From Firm-04 sp964463355 (GTDB lineage: Bacteria > Bacillota > Clostridia > Oscillospirales > Ruminococcaceae), in NCBI GenBank assembly GCA_964463355.1, contig CAYXBP010000005.1:56243-120242 (forward strand): a stretch of DNA of 64,000 bases. The letters run 5' to 3'. The notes below the pieces were generated by a model, which did not search any database, had not been told where the DNA came from, and saw nothing but the letters and a program-made list of their open reading frames with translations. Position numbers and translations under genes: made by a program. Shown piece after piece: positions 62,298 to 64,000 of this stretch (the first letter of the stretch is position 1; every line of letters starts with the position of its first letter).

Positions 62298-62453
62298 TTA
62301 ACTCGTCACGGAGGAATTATCAACGAATATACCGGACAAAGATATGCCGTATTTTTCAGCCATTGTTGTATGCATTACCCGATAGTCTTTTTGCGAAATT
62401 ACGCCGTTTTCCAGCCAGTCTTTCAGAATATCAACCATGATCTGATACATCAT
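62298..62453 (-). CDS. Small protein of the recombinase cassette
   Basis: Short protein of about 51 residues (MMYQIMVDILKDWLENG... start), probably helical, with the ending GISLSGIFV. Small proteins of this kind (a Lys/Glu-rich helix then YGIS) are often seen directly upstream of paired serine recombinases; the function is unknown. The frame is open further upstream, overlapping the HTH gene. The start is uncertain: two adjacent ATGs at 62453/62450 or the ATG at 62438 are possible. Confidence 0.55.
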   Translation of the reverse strand: MMYQIMVDILKDWLENGVISQKDYRVMHTTMAEKYGISLSGIFVDNSSVTS

Positions 62454-62817
62454 TACATTGCGGTACACGAACCCACCTTGCCTTTCCTGCACACTGCTTG
62501 GAACAATAGATCTGACGTTTACTCGGATATGTGATAAATGTCTGCTCACATATCGGACAGATCAGTGATGTGGTTTTCGCAGACTCCTCACGATGCTCAC
62601 GCCACCAGATCATACGACAGCGATCGGAGCAGAAACGCTTCTTTTTGTTTTTCTGCTGAATGATTTTTCCGCACTGTTCGCAATGCAGTGCCCTATCCTT
62701 TCGGGAAAGATAGGACTTGACCGTTCCCAGTGAAATCCCCAGTTCTTCACTGATTGTCTTCAGTGAGCATCCGTCGGCTCTCATTTTCTCGATTTCATGT
62801 TTTTGTTTGATCGTCAT
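62431..62817 (-). CDS. HTH and zinc-finger protein of the mobile element
   Basis: Protein of 128 residues. An N-terminal helix-turn-helix (about 1-45; KMRADGCSLKTISEELGISLGTVKSYL) resembles recombinase or sigma-like DNA-binding domains. Two Cys-rich modules follow (CEQCGKIIQQK..RFCSDRCR at about 50-72 and CPICEQTFI..YCSKQCA at about 88-112), likely zinc-binding. This architecture often accompanies serine-recombinase cassettes, suggesting a regulator or recombination directionality role (inference). AGAAGGAGGA precedes the ATG. It overlaps the following small gene. Confidence 0.8.
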   Translation of the reverse strand: MTIKQKHEIEKMRADGCSLKTISEELGISLGTVKSYLSRKDRALHCEQCGKIIQQKNKKKRFCSDRCRMIWWREHREESAKTTSLICPICEQTFITYPSKRQIYCSKQCAGKARWVRVPQCNDVSDHG

Positions 62818-62930
62818 AGCAATTCCTCCTTCTGTTCCTGTAGTCAAAAGAAAAGTAGAAAAATCGTACCCCTTAAAAGATTTTTTTGCTTTCTATATTC
62901 CACTACAGAAAAGGGGGGCGATTGGACGAG

Positions 62931-62970
62931 AAAAAGCCCCTCCGAGAGAAAAATTTCTCCCGAAGGGGCA
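62931..62970 (-). terminator. Terminator after the endolysin gene
   Basis: On the minus strand GCCCCTTCGGGAGAAA pairs with TTTCTCTCGGAGGGGC, followed by five Ts. It separates the lysis gene from the recombinase cassette. Confidence 0.92.
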
Positions 62971-62975
62971 TAACA

Positions 62976-63938
62976 CTAAATATCCTTCTTCTCCACCCAA
63001 CCAGTCACATACTGACCAATAGGATTCTTACCGCAGAACGCAGCCTTTGTAGTAATACGATACCTGCCATTGACCTCCACGCCGTCATACAGATAGAACG
63101 TTCCGCTTTTCTTCACCCCGGACTTCGCCGTAGAAGAAGCATACAGCACAGCATTCTTCAGCGAAATCTTATCGCCCTTCTTATGGGCTTTTTCCGCAGT
63201 GAATACCGCCGTACCATTCTCATCAAACACAGAATACCCAGCCTTACAGGACTTCTTCGCATTATCAAGGCTCTTGAACGCACCAGTCTGCGACTTCACA
63301 TCATCCCATGAAGTACGCACACGATAAATCTGTCCATCTGTAAGATACGCCTGCACCTTCGCCTTGAATGCAGCCCAGTGAGGAAGAATGTACAGCGGAC
63401 ACATCTTATAAGAATTTCTCATTGTGTTGAGTGTATCTACATTGCCGTTCTTACCAGCCTTGACATTCAGCCAGTGCGTATGCGTAAACAGGCACTCGAT
63501 ACCAAGCCCGTACTGCTTGAGCAGAGCCGCCGCCAGCCTTGCTGCATTATCCTCGGACTTCTGGTCATTGGCATTGTACGCAGAACTCATGATGCACTCA
63601 ATTGCGATGGTCTTGCGGTTGCCGTTGCCGCTGCCGTCCGCAGCGTGCCAGCCAGACAGGTCAAGGGGCAGATTCTGCCACGCACTGACATGATCCACAT
63701 AGTAATGCACACGCACATCGTTCATATTCCCATTGTAGGTTGCACGGGTGTACTGCTCTGCCGGAGTCGTTCCCTTGGCGGTTTTGATCCACGAAGTGTT
63801 ATGAATCGTAACACCAATAATGCCCTCCATTTTCACGGAGGGCATTGCAATATTTCTGGGATTGTGCTTCGTGAGCAGAAATTCGTTGACGGTCACACCG
63901 CCGAGCGTCGTTGTCTTATCAGGTTTCAGAATTGCCAT
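62976..63938 (-). CDS. Phage-type endolysin: N-acetylmuramoyl-L-alanine amidase with C-terminal repeats
   Basis: Peptidoglycan hydrolase of 320 residues. The Amidase_2-type domain (about 20-200) has GVTIHNTSW (first zinc His), AIECIMSSAY, and HTHWL ... KMCPLYILPHW (further ligands), and cleaves the amide between muramic acid and L-Ala in its family. A SPOR-like segment (about 205-250; RVRTSWDDVKSQTGAF) and a C-terminal beta module follow. No signal peptide is present, consistent with a phage lysin released by a holin, not an exported autolysin. GAGGTAG precedes the ATG. Further element genes presumably lie beyond the window edge. Confidence 0.9.
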   Translation of the reverse strand: MAILKPDKTTTLGGVTVNEFLLTKHNPRNIAMPSVKMEGIIGVTIHNTSWIKTAKGTTPAEQYTRATYNGNMNDVRVHYYVDHVSAWQNLPLDLSGWHAADGSGNGNRKTIAIECIMSSAYNANDQKSEDNAARLAAALLKQYGLGIECLFTHTHWLNVKAGKNGNVDTLNTMRNSYKMCPLYILPHWAAFKAKVQAYLTDGQIYRVRTSWDDVKSQTGAFKSLDNAKKSCKAGYSVFDENGTAVFTAEKAHKKGDKISLKNAVLYASSTAKSGVKKSGTFYLYDGVEVNGRYRITTKAAFCGKNPIGQYVTGWVEKKDI

Positions 63939-64000
63939 TTTTATCTACCTCGTATAATATATTTTAGGGTGATTTAACGAGTACCCTAATAAACCTCAAC

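Overview
The window looks like a chromosomal segment of a cellulolytic, low-to-mid GC Gram-positive of the Ruminococcus type (Oscillospiraceae). The grounds are a dockerin-bearing pectate lyase, a sortase-assembled pilus operon carrying a GH9 cellulase module, the CIRCE/HrcA heat-shock operon, a valine T-box, RNase Y, CdaA/CdaR, a sigma-K relative, and AGGAGG ribosome sites with sigma-A promoters almost everywhere. The genus is an inference; no rRNA is present to settle it.

Layout. 0-3.4 kb (minus): FtsX-type ABC permease and its ATPase, the latter broken by an in-frame stop and a frameshift. 3.6-5.9 kb (minus): secreted pectate lyase with dockerin. 6.2-11.1 kb: CIRCE, hrcA-grpE-dnaK, then dnaJ on its own promoter. 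11.3-12.2 kb: a truncated dipicolinate synthase A gene (dpaA) running into a minus-strand tRNA operon (Gly, Arg, His). 12.4-15.5 kb: a degenerate GGDEF protein and an anion permease. 15.8-30.0 kb: the pilus operon, comprising a small coiled-coil protein, signal peptidase I, a 2957-residue LPXTG adhesin with a GH9 endoglucanase nested inside a Cna-B domain, a major pilin, a class C sortase, a second sortase substrate and a second sortase. 30-42 kb: ileS (minus), a PHP phosphoesterase, malic enzyme, TSCPD protein, YdcF-like protein, T-box/valS, cdaA-cdaR. 42-57 kb: a membrane protein and an LTA-synthase-like sulfatase (minus), aspartokinase, a cytidylate-kinase-like protein, a CapD-type dehydratase, a sigK relative, an M3 peptidase, rny behind a structured leader, an O-antigen-ligase-like protein, and hemolysin III. 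57-64 kb (mostly minus): a serine recombinase overlapping tspO, initiator tRNA-Met, a 19-bp-phased repeat array, two more serine recombinases, an HTH/zinc-finger protein and a phage-type endolysin. This last block is the integration/lysis end of a mobile element that continues past the window.

The most striking system is the pilus operon. All parts needed to export, polymerise and anchor a pilus sit together, and the very large adhesin carries a GH9 module with all catalytic residues visible. The reading frame leaves a Cna-B domain partway through its fold, passes through GH9, a beta-sandwich module and Ig-like repeats, then completes the Cna-B fold before the LPSTG anchor. This would be a cellulase displayed on a surface fibre, distinct from the cellulosome route implied by the dockerin protein in the same window.

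A second theme is sporulation. A sigK-like gene is intact with its pro-sequence, while the local dpaA has lost its C-terminal part, which suggests a lineage losing sporulation or using sigK for something else.
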